Origin: Thraustochytrium sp. TN22
Lineage: Eukaryota > Sar > Bigyra > Thraustochytrida > Thraustochytriidae
Direction of reading: 5' to 3'
NCBI GenBank assembly: GCA_013306675.1
Contig: JABLUY010000123.1
Coordinates: forward strand, 43,324-107,323
Length of the DNA stretch: 64,000 bases
Below, piece by piece: positions 49,263 to 58,651 of this stretch. Position 1 is the stretch's first letter, and every line of letters starts with the position of its first letter. A program made the position numbers and the translations under genes. A model generated the notes under the pieces. The model was not told where the DNA came from. It made no database searches and saw nothing but the letters and a program-made list of their open reading frames with translations.

Positions 49263-50707
49263 TCAGGATCGCGCGAGGTCGAACTTGGTGAGCCACGCCT
49301 GCGTGGTGGCGACGACCACAAAGGAGCCATCCGCTGCGACGCACATGCCATTCGGCTTGTGCGTGTGTTTGCGCGCCGCAACGCGGAGGGGCCGTCCAGG
49401 ACCGTCGCCCGTGGCCCAGAGTGAGACTTCACGGTCATTCGCCGTGGTGGCAAAAAGGCGACCCTGTGCACACAGCTCCGCGTGCACCACGCTCGCGCGG
49501 TGCGCCGGGAAGCGCCATTGTTCCGTCACACTCGCCTCTTCGGTCCCGTCCTCGCCACCTTGGCCGTCGTCGCCCTGATTCCACAGCGCGACCGTGCCGT
49601 CGCCCAGGCCCACCAGCACGTGAGGGCCAACCGCGCAGACCGAGGTGGCAAAGGGCGGGTTGAAGCCGTAGGCGCCGTCAGCCGCTTCGGCCTCGCCGGC
49701 AGCGGCGCCGTCCGTTGCCTCGTAGACGCCAGCGGTGAACTCCCAGATCACGGGGCCCTCGTCAACGTCATCCTCGCCCTCGTTGGCGTTTACGTCAGCG
49801 TCTTGCAAGATATCCCAGCACTTGACGGTGCAGTCCATGCCACTGTGAAGCAGCCACGCGAGGGTTAGATTGCCAGACCCTTTTGTGCGCTCTTGCAAGC
49901 AAGCGCTTTTGGCGCTGCGCTCTTGCAAAGCAAGAGCTTTTGGCGCTCGCTTGTTCCGCGCGCGCAGAACAATGTTCTGCGCGCGCATGTGCGCGCATGT
50001 TTTGCGCACAATTGTTCTGCGCACGCTAGTCCTGCGCAAGCTTGCCTTGAGCGCGCGCTCTCTTGCTGCGCACTCCACTTGCCGTGCGTCTCTCTCACTT
50101 ACCCCGAGATCACCTCGCAGCCCGTTCCCCAGCAGGCTGTCGTGCACAAGTTCGCGTGGCTGTGCGCCGCCGGGCTCGTCCAGAGCGGCGCGGCGGAGCT
50201 TCCGCCGCCCTCGAAGGCAAGCACGCTCACGCGACCATCATCGCGACTGGCCACCAGGTCGCCGGTCTCCGGGTGGACCTGCAGGCTGTTGACGACGTCG
50301 CCCTCGTCGTCCGTGGTGTCATCCCCGGCGCAACAATGCTCGGCGCCGTCCTTCTCGCACACCGCCGCCGGGCAGACGTCGCGCGCCACGGCGTCGGCCG
50401 TGGTGAGCAGGACCTTGTCGGACTTGCGCAGCTCGTACATGTCCACGTGCGGGCCCCTCGCCACGTACACCCGCGACTCGTCGGGCGCCCAGGCGGCAGC
50501 CTGCAGCCCCCAGCGCTGCTCCTTGCCAGCGCCGGCGTCGCTCGGCAGCCCGCCCAGGCGCCGCACGGCGCGCGCGCGTGGGGCGCGCAGGTCCCAGAGT
50601 CTGCATCCCGCATCGGCATGGCCTGCCGCCACGAGGCTGCCCGTGGCGGCGCCCAGCGCCACGCAGGTGGCCTCGGCGCGCTCGCCGCGCGCGCCCAGCA
50701 GCTCCAT
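49263..50707 (-). CDS. WD40 protein, WDR53-like
   Basis: Exon 1 (50707-50103) and exon 2 (49842-49263) join in phase 2 through a 260-bp intron (donor GTAAGT, CTAAC branch-like site, pyrimidine tract, acceptor TTCACAG). They give 394 residues and recreate CEVISGGMDCTVKCWD, a complete WD repeat. Other blades include GSLVAAGHADAGCRLWDLRA, VYVARGPHVDMYELR, VVNSLQVHPETGDLVASRDD and LVGLGDGTVALWNQG. The order, with an acidic loop after the central WD motif and the split blade, resembles WDR53, a substrate receptor candidate of CUL4-DDB1 ligases. Because WD40 proteins are alike, the subfamily call is tentative. Confidence 0.7.
49843..50102 (-). other. Intron containing a 14-bp perfect inverted repeat
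   Basis: The WDR53-like intron holds two similar units of CTCTTGCAA plus TTTTGGCGCT (49890-49947) and a hairpin at 49958-49986. The hairpin arm GCGCGCGCAGAACA and its exact complement are separated by one base. Further partial copies of TTCTGCGC and TTTGCGCAC follow to about 50040. Confidence 0.8.
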
Positions 50708-51012
50708 GCGCGCCGCGCGGCCGGCGCCCCGCCCGAAGCGGACTCGGATTGGCTGGGCTGCAGGCCTGCGCTGCCGCAGTGGCGCGCGGCGCGGTACCGG
50801 TTTGCGGGACCATTCATTCGTTACGGTCTCCGCAGCATTTTCTCTCCAGGCGAGTCGGAGCCACAGGCAGGCAGGTTGGTTGCCGCCGCAAACTGATGCC
50901 CATTTCAGGCCCGGGCGGCGCGGCGCGGCGCGTTGCATTGCGTCGTGTTGCGTTGCGTTGCGGCGGCGCCAAAGCAGATCGGCGCGAGGTCGACCCGGCG
51001 TTGATTTCCAGC
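50708..51012. promoter_or_regulatory. Divergent promoter of WDR53-like and downstream gene
   Basis: This 305-bp gap lies between opposite start codons. GCGGCGCGGCGCGG and GCGTTGCGTTGCG repeats occur near 50920-50962. No gene is supported. Confidence 0.4.
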
Positions 51013-51630
51013 ATGACGACGTACCGGCGGCCGGAGGAGCGCGTGACGGTGACGCGCAAGCCGGGCCTGAGCGGCGCGGCGACGGTGGAGCACAAGTTCC
51101 GCGGCGCGGCGGTGCGCGCGCCCAAGGCGACATGCCCGTGGAGCAGCGTGACGCAGCAGGACTTTGAGAACACGGTCGCGGAGGACTACAAGACGCCGAG
51201 CAAGTGGGGCGTCATGGCGGACCGCATGGCGGAGCAGGGCCGCAAGACGCCCAAGCCGCTGCTCGCTTCGACGACGAACCGGGACGCCATGGGCATCACG
51301 AACGAGATTACTGCGCAGGTGTATGAGCGCCCGCTGCGCGAGGCGCCGAGCGTGGTGGCGCTGCGGCGCGGTTCGCCCTTCGCCAAGCCGACGCGGTCGG
51401 CAGGCATCTCGGGCCTCGTGCCGCGGTCCATGATCCGCGCCGAGAAGGAGCGGCTGGCGCAGATCGTCAAGGAGCCGCACGTCGAGGCTACCATCTCGCG
51501 CGTCAATATGCCCGCCTACACGGGCCACGAGCCCAAGTCGCCCAAGAACCAGCGCGGGCCGATGCTCAGCGGCGCGGACACCACCGCCGGCCACGCCAAC
51601 CTGCAAGGCCTCGGTCGCCTCGTGTACTAA
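51013..51630 (+). CDS. Small basic protein, possibly a ciliary microtubule-associated protein
   Basis: The 205-residue basic protein begins MTTYRRPEERVTV and has no membrane segment or enzyme motif. It is evenly dotted with short Pro/Arg/Lys segments and ends NMPAYTGHEPKSPKNQ followed by a GLGRLVY tail. The MPxYTGHxP element resembles the motif (PGYTGxxP) of some ciliary microtubule inner or associated proteins. The similarity rests on one short motif, so the assignment is weak. The even composition and ATG context make it a real gene. It starts 305 bp from the divergent WDR53-like gene. Confidence 0.6.
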   Translation: MTTYRRPEERVTVTRKPGLSGAATVEHKFRGAAVRAPKATCPWSSVTQQDFENTVAEDYKTPSKWGVMADRMAEQGRKTPKPLLASTTNRDAMGITNEITAQVYERPLREAPSVVALRRGSPFAKPTRSAGISGLVPRSMIRAEKERLAQIVKEPHVEATISRVNMPAYTGHEPKSPKNQRGPMLSGADTTAGHANLQGLGRLVY

Positions 51631-51861
51631 CATAAGTGAGTGATTTGTTTGAAAAATCCATTGCACAAGTTTCGTGGTGGCCTTCTGTCAGTCAGTCAGT
51701 CTCTCTTGGCCTCGTCTTCAGCGTCGTCTTGGCCTTCATCTTCATCATCTTCCCCTTCTTTTGTGTTTGTGAGTGTGTGTGTGTATGGGAGGCTGCCACG
51801 GTGGTCTTGTGGCCGTGCGCGTAGGTGGCGCAGGCCCCGGCGCTCGCTCTCGCATGCCACA

Positions 51862-54800
51862 TCAGACTGCGCTGCAAATGACGTGCTGCAGCAGACGGTC
51901 GCTCTGCATGAAGCCAACGCAGTGCACCTGGGGCTGGAGCTGCTGGCGGCGCAGCGCGAGGAAGCGCGCCGCGACGCGGTCGCGCTCCGCAAGGTGCTTG
52001 TCGCGGTCCGGGCCAGGCGCCTGGGCGAGCGCGTCGTGCACGCGCGAGAGCAAATAACAGTCCTCCTGCAGCTCGGCCGTGCAGCAGGCGCGCTCGTGCG
52101 CGCGCATAGCCTCGCGCAGCGAGCGCAGCGCCTGGTGCAGCGGCCGCTGGCGGTCCTCGGGCACAAGGTCGCGCGCCTCGGCCAAATGGCACTTGGCCAG
52201 CAGCAGGTGCAGCTCACCCACCACCTCGAACTTGCCGTGCACCGTGACGTGCGGCAGCGCCCGCCGTAGCAGGCGCGCTGCGCGCTGCACGTGGCCCATG
52301 CGGAGCTGCGTGGCGGCGAGGGTGATGGCAGCCGAGTGGAAGAGCGTGGCGCGGCCATCCTTGTCGGTGCGCGCCAGGCAGCGCAGCGTGTACGGGAGCG
52401 CAGCGACGGCGGACCCGCCGCTGGCCAAAAAGATGTGCGCGAGCTCCAGGTCCATGGCCTCGCGCAGCGCATGCAGGCTCATGTCGGAGCCCTGGCTGAC
52501 CAGCACGTGGATGAGCGCGTGCGCCTCGGTTAGCCGGCCTTGCGTGCGCAGCGCGGCAATCCAGAGGATCTGCGCGCGCGCCGGCATGTCCTCGCCGAAG
52601 TAGTTGCCGCCGATGCCGGAGACGCTCTGGCGCGAAGGCGTCAGCGCGAAGAGCGTGGCGGCGTACATGCGCGCGTCTACAGCGTCGCCGCGCGCCGTGG
52701 CGCGCTTGAGCAACAGGTAGACGAGCGTCAGGATGATGAAGTTGTTGGGCGCATACTTGAAGGTCTGCTTGGCCTGCATGAGCAAGAGCAGCGCGCCGGC
52801 GAGCGCGTCCGCCGGCTGCGGCGCCGGCGGCAGCGGGTCCGGGCAGAGCTGCTCGAGGCCGCCGTACTCGGCCTGTAAAATGGCGAGGCGGCAGAGCGCC
52901 AGGCACGTGTCGCTGGCGTCCGTGCCGTGGCGGCCGGCAAAGTTGTTCAGGTGCGAGAGGGCGGCGAGCCACGACAGCGAGAAGTGGCCGTATGCCTCCC
53001 AGGCGGCCGACTTGACCAGGAGCGCGCGCCCCGCGTTCGTCATGGCATTTGCGAAGTGCACGCTGGGCGTGGCCAGGCTCGCGTTGACCGCCTTGATGGC
53101 CTGCGACATGGCCACGCGCGACGCCTGGTCCTGGTCGGCCGGCAGTGCGCCAGCGCCGCCCGGCCCGCCGCCCGGCCCGCCCAGGTGGTGGTGGTGGCTG
53201 TGTTGGCCGCCCGGCATGCCCATGCCGCGCGGGCCGCCCGGACCAGCGCCGCCGCGCATCGCCGTCGTCGTGGCCTCCAGGTACGAGGCCATGCTGCCAG
53301 CCGAGGCGTCCTCGCCGCGCTGCAGTGCGTGCCAGACGGCACGCGCCGAGGCCACCGCGCCCAGGCTGCGAAAGGCGCGAAAGCCCTGCACAGGCTCCGG
53401 CATGGCCGTCGGGATCGTGGACGGAGCCTGCAGCCGGTACTGCGCCGTCACCAAATGCGAGAGACCTTGGACGTGGTCGAGGCCCAGCTCGCGCGCGCGA
53501 CTCAGGCAGCGCCGCAGGAGCTGCGCGGTCTCCTGGCCGCCGGCGCTCGAGGCGAGCCGAAAGAGCCACGTCAGCGCGAAGACCACACAGACGTGGTCGC
53601 CATTCTGCTGCGCCACGCGCACCGTCTCCTGGATGGCCAGCATCGCCTCGCGCCGGTGGCCGAACTGGTGGTGCAGCGCGGCCAGGTTGAGCACGGCGTA
53701 CTGCATCATGGGCCGCCGCCGCCCGAGCGCCGCGGACGCATGCACGGCCGCCGAGGCCGCTGTGTCGCGACCGCCCGAGGCCGCAACGGCCGCAGCCGAC
53801 GCCGTGGCGATGGCCGCCGACGACGTCGGCCCACCTGACCGCATGCAGTAGTCAAAGTACGTGTGTAGGCTGTCCACGGCGCCCTGGTATTCGCGGTGCA
53901 AGAGGCAATTCAGGTACCGGACAAAGTGCGCGCGTGGCAGGTCCGGCGTCACGCGCAGCATCTCGGCGATTTCGCTCTCTACCTGCTGCGGCGGCACGAT
54001 GCCCACGCGGCTCTCGATCTCCTCCGCCATCATGTGCAGATGGTATTGCAGCTGCCGCCGCGACACGAAGCTCCGGAAGGTGGTGGGCTCGGCGCCGGCG
54101 CCACCCCCGGCCGGCGCTTTTGCCTTGGCCTCCGCTAGCGGTACTGGCGGCTGTGGCGACGCGGACGAGGCGGCCGTCGCGGCGCTCGAGGCAGTGGCGG
54201 TGCCCGCGGCCCCGGCCTCGGCCCCGGCCTCGGCGGCGGCCTCGGCCTCGGCGTCAGCGTCGGCCTCGTCAAAGTTCTTCTTGCGCTTGAGGCTGTATGG
54301 CCTGGCGCGCGGCGTGAGCCCCAGCACGCCCTCCCCGCTTGAGGTGGCGCGCGTGTACTGACCGACCTCGTGGAAGAGACGCGAGACCGCCTCGAAGGAC
54401 CGGTTGCAGGCCACCAGCACGCGGCGCAGAAAGACGCCAAAGACGCCACCCGGCTCAATGTGCGTGGGGCGGCCCGACAGGTTCACGTCCGAGGTGGTGG
54501 ACACGGACACAGGCGGCAGCAAGATGTCCCGCAGCGAGTCGAGCAGGTCGAAGAGCGCGTCGGGCGAGTCGAGCCCCTCCATGGCCTGCCGCAGGTAGTC
54601 GCCGACGACGTATCCATTGGCCACGGCGCGCTCGAGGTCCTTGCACGTCTCCGCCAGCACCGGCTCCACGATCTTGTCCACGCGCTTGATGGCCTGGATG
54701 AGGAAGAGCTGCACGTCGCGCACCTGCTCCGGCGTGAGCTCGCAGCGCACCGCCGCCTCCTGCTCCGGCGGCAGCACGTACAGGCGCGCCAGCACGCAGA

Positions 54801-54870
54801 GCGCCAGCTTGTGCGGCGTCGCGCGCTCCGACCAGCCGCCGCCGCCGCCGCCGCCGCCGCGCGCGCTCAT
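51862..54870 (-). CDS. ANAPC5: Anaphase-promoting complex subunit 5 (APC5)
   Basis: The chosen ATG gives 1002 residues, starting with a Gly run and TPHKLALCVLARLY (compare TPYKIAVLVLLNEM of human APC5). GVFGVFLRRVLVACNRSFE, the helix AHFVRYLNCLLHREYQGAVD and AVLNLAALHHQFGHRREAML (compare AALNLAALHCRFGHYQQAEL) plus NGDHVCVVFALTWLFRL are diagnostic APC5 blocks. TPR-like helices follow to the C-terminus. It is longer than human APC5 (755 residues) because of an Ala/Glu-rich insert near residues 190-240 and a Gly/His-rich insert in the middle. APC5 is a TPR-type scaffold of the anaphase-promoting ubiquitin ligase. The frame is open upstream, so an earlier start is possible. It is divergent from the next gene. 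Confidence 0.85.
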   Translation of the reverse strand: MSARGGGGGGGGWSERATPHKLALCVLARLYVLPPEQEAAVRCELTPEQVRDVQLFLIQAIKRVDKIVEPVLAETCKDLERAVANGYVVGDYLRQAMEGLDSPDALFDLLDSLRDILLPPVSVSTTSDVNLSGRPTHIEPGGVFGVFLRRVLVACNRSFEAVSRLFHEVGQYTRATSSGEGVLGLTPRARPYSLKRKKNFDEADADAEAEAAAEAGAEAGAAGTATASSAATAASSASPQPPVPLAEAKAKAPAGGGAGAEPTTFRSFVSRRQLQYHLHMMAEEIESRVGIVPPQQVESEIAEMLRVTPDLPRAHFVRYLNCLLHREYQGAVDSLHTYFDYCMRSGGPTSSAAIATASAAAVAASGGRDTAASAAVHASAALGRRRPMMQYAVLNLAALHHQFGHRREAMLAIQETVRVAQQNGDHVCVVFALTWLFRLASSAGGQETAQLLRRCLSRARELGLDHVQGLSHLVTAQYRLQAPSTIPTAMPEPVQGFRAFRSLGAVASARAVWHALQRGEDASAGSMASYLEATTTAMRGGAGPGGPRGMGMPGGQHSHHHHLGGPGGGPGGAGALPADQDQASRVAMSQAIKAVNASLATPSVHFANAMTNAGRALLVKSAAWEAYGHFSLSWLAALSHLNNFAGRHGTDASDTCLALCRLAILQAEYGGLEQLCPDPLPPAPQPADALAGALLLLMQAKQTFKYAPNNFIILTLVYLLLKRATARGDAVDARMYAATLFALTPSRQSVSGIGGNYFGEDMPARAQILWIAALRTQGRLTEAHALIHVLVSQGSDMSLHALREAMDLELAHIFLASGGSAVAALPYTLRCLARTDKDGRATLFHSAAITLAATQLRMGHVQRAARLLRRALPHVTVHGKFEVVGELHLLLAKCHLAEARDLVPEDRQRPLHQALRSLREAMRAHERACCTAELQEDCYLLSRVHDALAQAPGPDRDKHLAERDRVAARFLALRRQQLQPQVHCVGFMQSDRLLQHVICSAV

Positions 54871-54885
54871 GCTCCCGCCGCTGCC

Positions 54886-54918
<33 letters not shown>

Positions 54919-54966
54919 GCGGAAGACGTTATGCCCTCTCCGCGCCGCGCCATGCTGGCATGAAGC

Positions 54967-55890
54967 ATGCCTGCGCGCCAGACCGCTCCGGCCGGCGCGC
55001 GCGCGCCCGCAGCGCGCGCGGGCGGCGGCGCGATGGAGGCCGCGGGCGACGACCGCGAGGAGAAGGCCGCGCCCCCGCGCGCCGGCCGCGCCGAGGCGTT
55101 CGTGGCGGCGGCGGCGGCGAGCATCAACCGCTCGCGCGAGGCCGCCGCGGCCAGCGAGCAGCAGCGCCAGGACCTGCGCGCGCACGTGGGCGGCGACGAG
55201 GTGCTGCGAGCCTGGATGGACGAGCACCAGGCCATGCTGGCCGAGGGCAAGCTCGGGCTCCAAGCGCACGGGTCTGACGAGGCCAAGGCGCTCCTCGCGC
55301 AGCTCGCCGCCCCTGGCGCCAGCTGCGACGTGGACGGGGACGATGACAAGGACAAGGACAACAATGCCAAGGACAGAGACGGCTTCGATGCTTACGGCGA
55401 GCGCGAGCTGGACGCCCAGGACGCTGCTCAGCTGCCGTTGGAGCCCAGCTGGCACGCTGAGGCGAACTGCTTCGAGGTCGAGCTTGAGCTCGGCGCAGTC
55501 CCAGCGGATGGCGGCGAGGTCGACCTCGAGCTGACGCTCGGCGACGAAGTCGTGCTGCTCCGTGCAGCACCCCTGGGCGACGACCTTGTCAAAGTCAGCC
55601 TTGGCACGTGCGCAGAGCCGGAGCTCGCCGGCTGCATCGAGTGCTCGCCGGCGCCCGGGCCGCTCACCCTTCGCCTTGAGGCGCGCGCTGGCCACGCCCT
55701 CGTGGGCTGCGTGCCGGGAGCCTACATGACCCGCCTTGTGGGTCGCCATTCGCTGGCTTCAGAGCAAGCCGAGTCGGCGCTCGCCGCGCGCGACGGCCAC
55801 CTCCGCGTACGCGGGCCCTCCCACCTCCCTGTACGCTGGCGCGCCTTGCAACTTAGCGACCAGCGCATTGCCTGGTCCGAGAGCCTGTGA
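54967..55890 (+). CDS. Unknown protein, divergent partner of APC5
   Basis: The 307-residue protein (or 285 if the second ATG at 55033, MEAAGDD, is used) has an Ala-rich helical N-terminal half (INRSREAAAASEQQRQDLRA). A short Asp/Lys acidic linker follows, then a beta-rich C-terminal half (FEVELELGAVPADGGEVDLE, then LGDEVVLLRAAPL and LTLRLEARAGHALVG). The latter looks like a small beta-sandwich, perhaps CS/p23- or C2-like, but no signature is secure. The start is only 96 bp from the APC5 start on the opposite strand, so the two may share a promoter. Function unknown. Confidence 0.6.
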   Translation: MPARQTAPAGARAPAARAGGGAMEAAGDDREEKAAPPRAGRAEAFVAAAAASINRSREAAAASEQQRQDLRAHVGGDEVLRAWMDEHQAMLAEGKLGLQAHGSDEAKALLAQLAAPGASCDVDGDDDKDKDNNAKDRDGFDAYGERELDAQDAAQLPLEPSWHAEANCFEVELELGAVPADGGEVDLELTLGDEVVLLRAAPLGDDLVKVSLGTCAEPELAGCIECSPAPGPLTLRLEARAGHALVGCVPGAYMTRLVGRHSLASEQAESALAARDGHLRVRGPSHLPVRWRALQLSDQRIAWSESL

Positions 55891-57124
55891 TCAGGAAAAC
55901 AAAAACAAAAACAAAAAACTCTGTACCCACGCTCGGTTGGCTGGTCGAGGTGCTGGAGCGCCACGCGCCGTCAGACGAGCTCCAAGCTGGCTAGCTAGCC
56001 AGAGCTAGAGCAGCGCGAGGTTGCTACGGCGACCTCTCGCCGCAGTACGACTCGGACAAACGCCGGCTGCTTTGCACGCGCCGCCGCTGCCTTCATGAGA
56101 TCCTGCTTAGCTGCTAGGCTAGCTAGCTAGCTAAGCTAGTAGCTAGCTCGCTCGCTACAGCAGCTCCCTCGGCGGACGGAATCGCTGCCAGTGACGCTCG
56201 CTCACAAGTCAAGTAAGGTTCCCAAAAGCGTGGCTCCAGTGCGGCGCCACGGACACCGACAGTGCGCATGACGAAGCTCTGGACGACTTCCTCCCGCCGC
56301 GCCGCCGCAAGCTGGCCGCATCATCCCCTCCTCATGGCCTTGTTATCTCACAGTAAAATCAACCAAGGCCCTGCTCGCCGTGGTTGCCATCCTGCTGCCA
56401 GCCTCGTGGCCGCCGCGCGCGCTCGGCAGGCAGGCAGGCAGGCAGGGAGCCAGGCAGGCAGGCTCTTGACCTGGAGCGCCGCGAGTCCGAGTCCTCCGCT
56501 GCACGCGCCCTGCCTGCAGTGGCTGCGCGCCATCCCGGCAGCTGCCATGACCAGCGGCGCAGGCAGGCCTGGAGCCGCGGCGCGCGCGAGGCGTGCGCCG
56601 CTGGCCCGCCGGCGCGCGCCGGCGGGCCGCAGGGCAGCGCACGGGCTCCTGGACCTGCGCGACTGGCTGGCTGGCTGGAGCGCGGCAGCTTGACGAGCAG
56701 CTTGACGAGCACGTCCAGGTGATGCAAGAAGACCAGGACTGGGAGGGAGTCCGGCTGCAGCACAGCCAGCAGGCGCGGGCAAAGCGCGGACGCGCGCCAG
56801 GCCCGTGACTCCAGCAGCCCAGCTAGCTTCCCGGAAGCAAGGCATTGCTTTCAAGTTCTTTGCTGGCTGGTGCCTGGCAGCGCGCGAGCGGATCCTGGTG
56901 GCGGCCCGGAGCTGCAGCTCAGCAGGGTGGCCTGGCTGGCACTGCGCAGACTGTCATGATCACTGTCAGCGGCGTCAGCATCGCTGCGGCAGACCTGCAA
57001 TCGCAGCAGACCTGCTTGCGGCTCGGCACTGCAAGCTTGGCTCGGGCGGAGCGCAGCTCGGCGTGGACGCTCGGTCGGTCGGTCGGTCGCTTCGGTCGGC
57101 GCGGGTGACGGACAGGCAGGCAGG
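55891..57124. other. Intergenic region with repeats
   Basis: An AAAAAC run (55895-55918) follows the stop codon. GCTAGC-type palindromic clusters lie at 55987-56010 and 56112-56150, GCAG/GGCA repeats at 56429-56462, and GGTC repeats at 57076-57090 just upstream of the tetraspanin gene. No ORF with a recognisable domain is seen. Confidence 0.5.
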
Positions 57125-58240
57125 ATGTGCAAGTCATGCGCCAAGACGATCCTGGCGTTCTTCGACGGGCTGATGATCCTCATCGGCCTGGGCGTGGTGG
57201 CGGTGGCGTCGATGCTGATTAGCGAGCAGTACAAGCACCAGATCCTGGGGACCAACGAGTTCCTGGAATGGGCCATCTGGCTGCCATTCATCGTGGGCTG
57301 GGTGATTGTGATCATGTCGTCCATCGCGTGCTGCGTGGCGATCACGGAGAACCGGTGCTGCCTCGGGTTCTTCGGCTTTCTGCAGATCTCCTGCACCATT
57401 CTCATTCTGGCGGCAGGCATCTTCATGATGTCCTTTGACCACTACTGCGACGAGGCGGCGCACACGCCGGTCGGCAGCCTCAAGGGCGGTCTGGGCAATT
57501 CGCTGCACCTGCTGTACGACTACCAGCTGGGCGTGTACGAAGGCTGCTGCAGCGTGCTCGTGCCGGCGCCAGAGAAGTGCTCCGACCCGGCCCCCACGGG
57601 CATCTTCGACTACTGCTTGCTGACGGACCCGAACGGCGCGTACGAGACCGGTCTCGAGACGGATGATCAGTTCTGCACATCGCTCAACAACAAGGACGCG
57701 CTCAACTGGTGCGCTGGCGCGGAGGGCGCACTCAGCGAAGCGCCTTCGGCCGCGCCCTCGGCCGCGCCCACCACGCTGGCGCCCTCCGCCGCGCCCACCA
57801 CGTTGGCGCCCACCGAGCCGCTTGCCAACGGCACGACGCTCGAGCCGACGCAGGCGCCGACGCAGGCGCCTTCGGCCGCCCTGACCTCGGCGGCGCCCAC
57901 CATGGGCTGGAGCGCCTCGGGCGATGAGTTCCACTCCTTCCAGGTCGCCTGGTACAACTACTCGCACGACTTCCTCTTCCCGGCCGGCATCGCCTTTCTC
58001 GCCTTTGGCTTCATCACCTTGCTTACCTCCATCATCTCGTGCTGCATGGCCTGCCGCAAGCGCCGCGACGATGGCGACTATGAGAAGGTGGGCGCCGGCG
58101 CCGCTGCCGGCGCCGCGGCCTCGCCCAAGTCCAAGAAGCAGGAGGAGAAGCAGCAGAAGGAGGCCGAGATGACGGCGCTCAAGAAGGACGGCGACGATGA
58201 TGACCAGCAGGAGGAGCACGAGTCCCTCACCATGACCTGA
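57125..58240 (+). CDS. Tetraspanin-like protein with a Pro/Thr/Ala repeat in the large loop
   Basis: The 371-residue protein has four hydrophobic segments near residues 10-33, 54-76, 83-104 and 283-310. A large extracellular loop between the third and fourth carries a CCS motif (YEGCCSV, the tetraspanin CCG-like motif) and several other Cys residues (Cys155-Cys199). Inside the loop are 12-residue APSAAPTTLAPS-like repeats with an N-glycosylation site, a linker type common in stramenopile surface proteins and unusual for tetraspanins. The cytosolic tail is Lys/Glu/Asp-rich (KKQEEKQQKEAEMTALKK). Tetraspanins organise membrane microdomains; the partner is unknown. The 3' end appears duplicated downstream. 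Confidence 0.75.
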   Translation: MCKSCAKTILAFFDGLMILIGLGVVAVASMLISEQYKHQILGTNEFLEWAIWLPFIVGWVIVIMSSIACCVAITENRCCLGFFGFLQISCTILILAAGIFMMSFDHYCDEAAHTPVGSLKGGLGNSLHLLYDYQLGVYEGCCSVLVPAPEKCSDPAPTGIFDYCLLTDPNGAYETGLETDDQFCTSLNNKDALNWCAGAEGALSEAPSAAPSAAPTTLAPSAAPTTLAPTEPLANGTTLEPTQAPTQAPSAALTSAAPTMGWSASGDEFHSFQVAWYNYSHDFLFPAGIAFLAFGFITLLTSIISCCMACRKRRDDGDYEKVGAGAAAGAAASPKSKKQEEKQQKEAEMTALKKDGDDDDQQEEHESLTMT

Positions 58241-58470
58241 GCTTGTTTGCATCTTTCATGATTTAGTTTTATAAGGTCTGCAGTGATTTGCGCTTGGCTT
58301 CATTCATTCAAGACGTTGCGCTCGTGCAAGAGGATGGTGTGAGAACCGAAGAAAAAAATGGTCTGCCGCTCACCATGATTTGAGCTTGCTTGCTTGCTTG
58401 CTTGCTTGCGTGCTTGCTTGTTTGCTTGCTTCATAATTTAGTAAAGATATGTGATGCGCGCTTGCTTGTT
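58227..58470. repeat. Imperfect duplication of the tetraspanin 3' end plus GCTT repeats
   Basis: CTCACCATGACCTGAGCTTG, with the tetraspanin stop codon (58238-58240), recurs at about 58370 as CTCACCATGATTTGAGCTTG. Downstream similarity continues (CATGATTTAGT versus CATAATTTAGT). A GCTT tetranucleotide expansion (58386-58432) interrupts the second copy. Confidence 0.6.
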
Positions 58471-58651
58471 GTGTGCAAGGTACGCACAGAGAGTGAGAGA
58501 GAGAGAGGGGCAGGAAGAGCATACCCGCTACGAGGTAAAAGCCGTCGTTGCTCAGCCTGACGCCGTCGTTGGCTAGCCTAGCGCCGTCGTGACTCGGCAT
58601 GACGCCTCTGTCGCTCAGCCGTCAGGTCGTTGGTCAGGCGTTGCTCCGTCG
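58471..58651. other. Gap between convergent tetraspanin and RND genes
   Basis: A GAGA run (58490-58509) and three to four short repeats of the type GCCGTCGTTGGCTAGCCT (58540-58610) occur here. No gene is supported. Confidence 0.5.
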
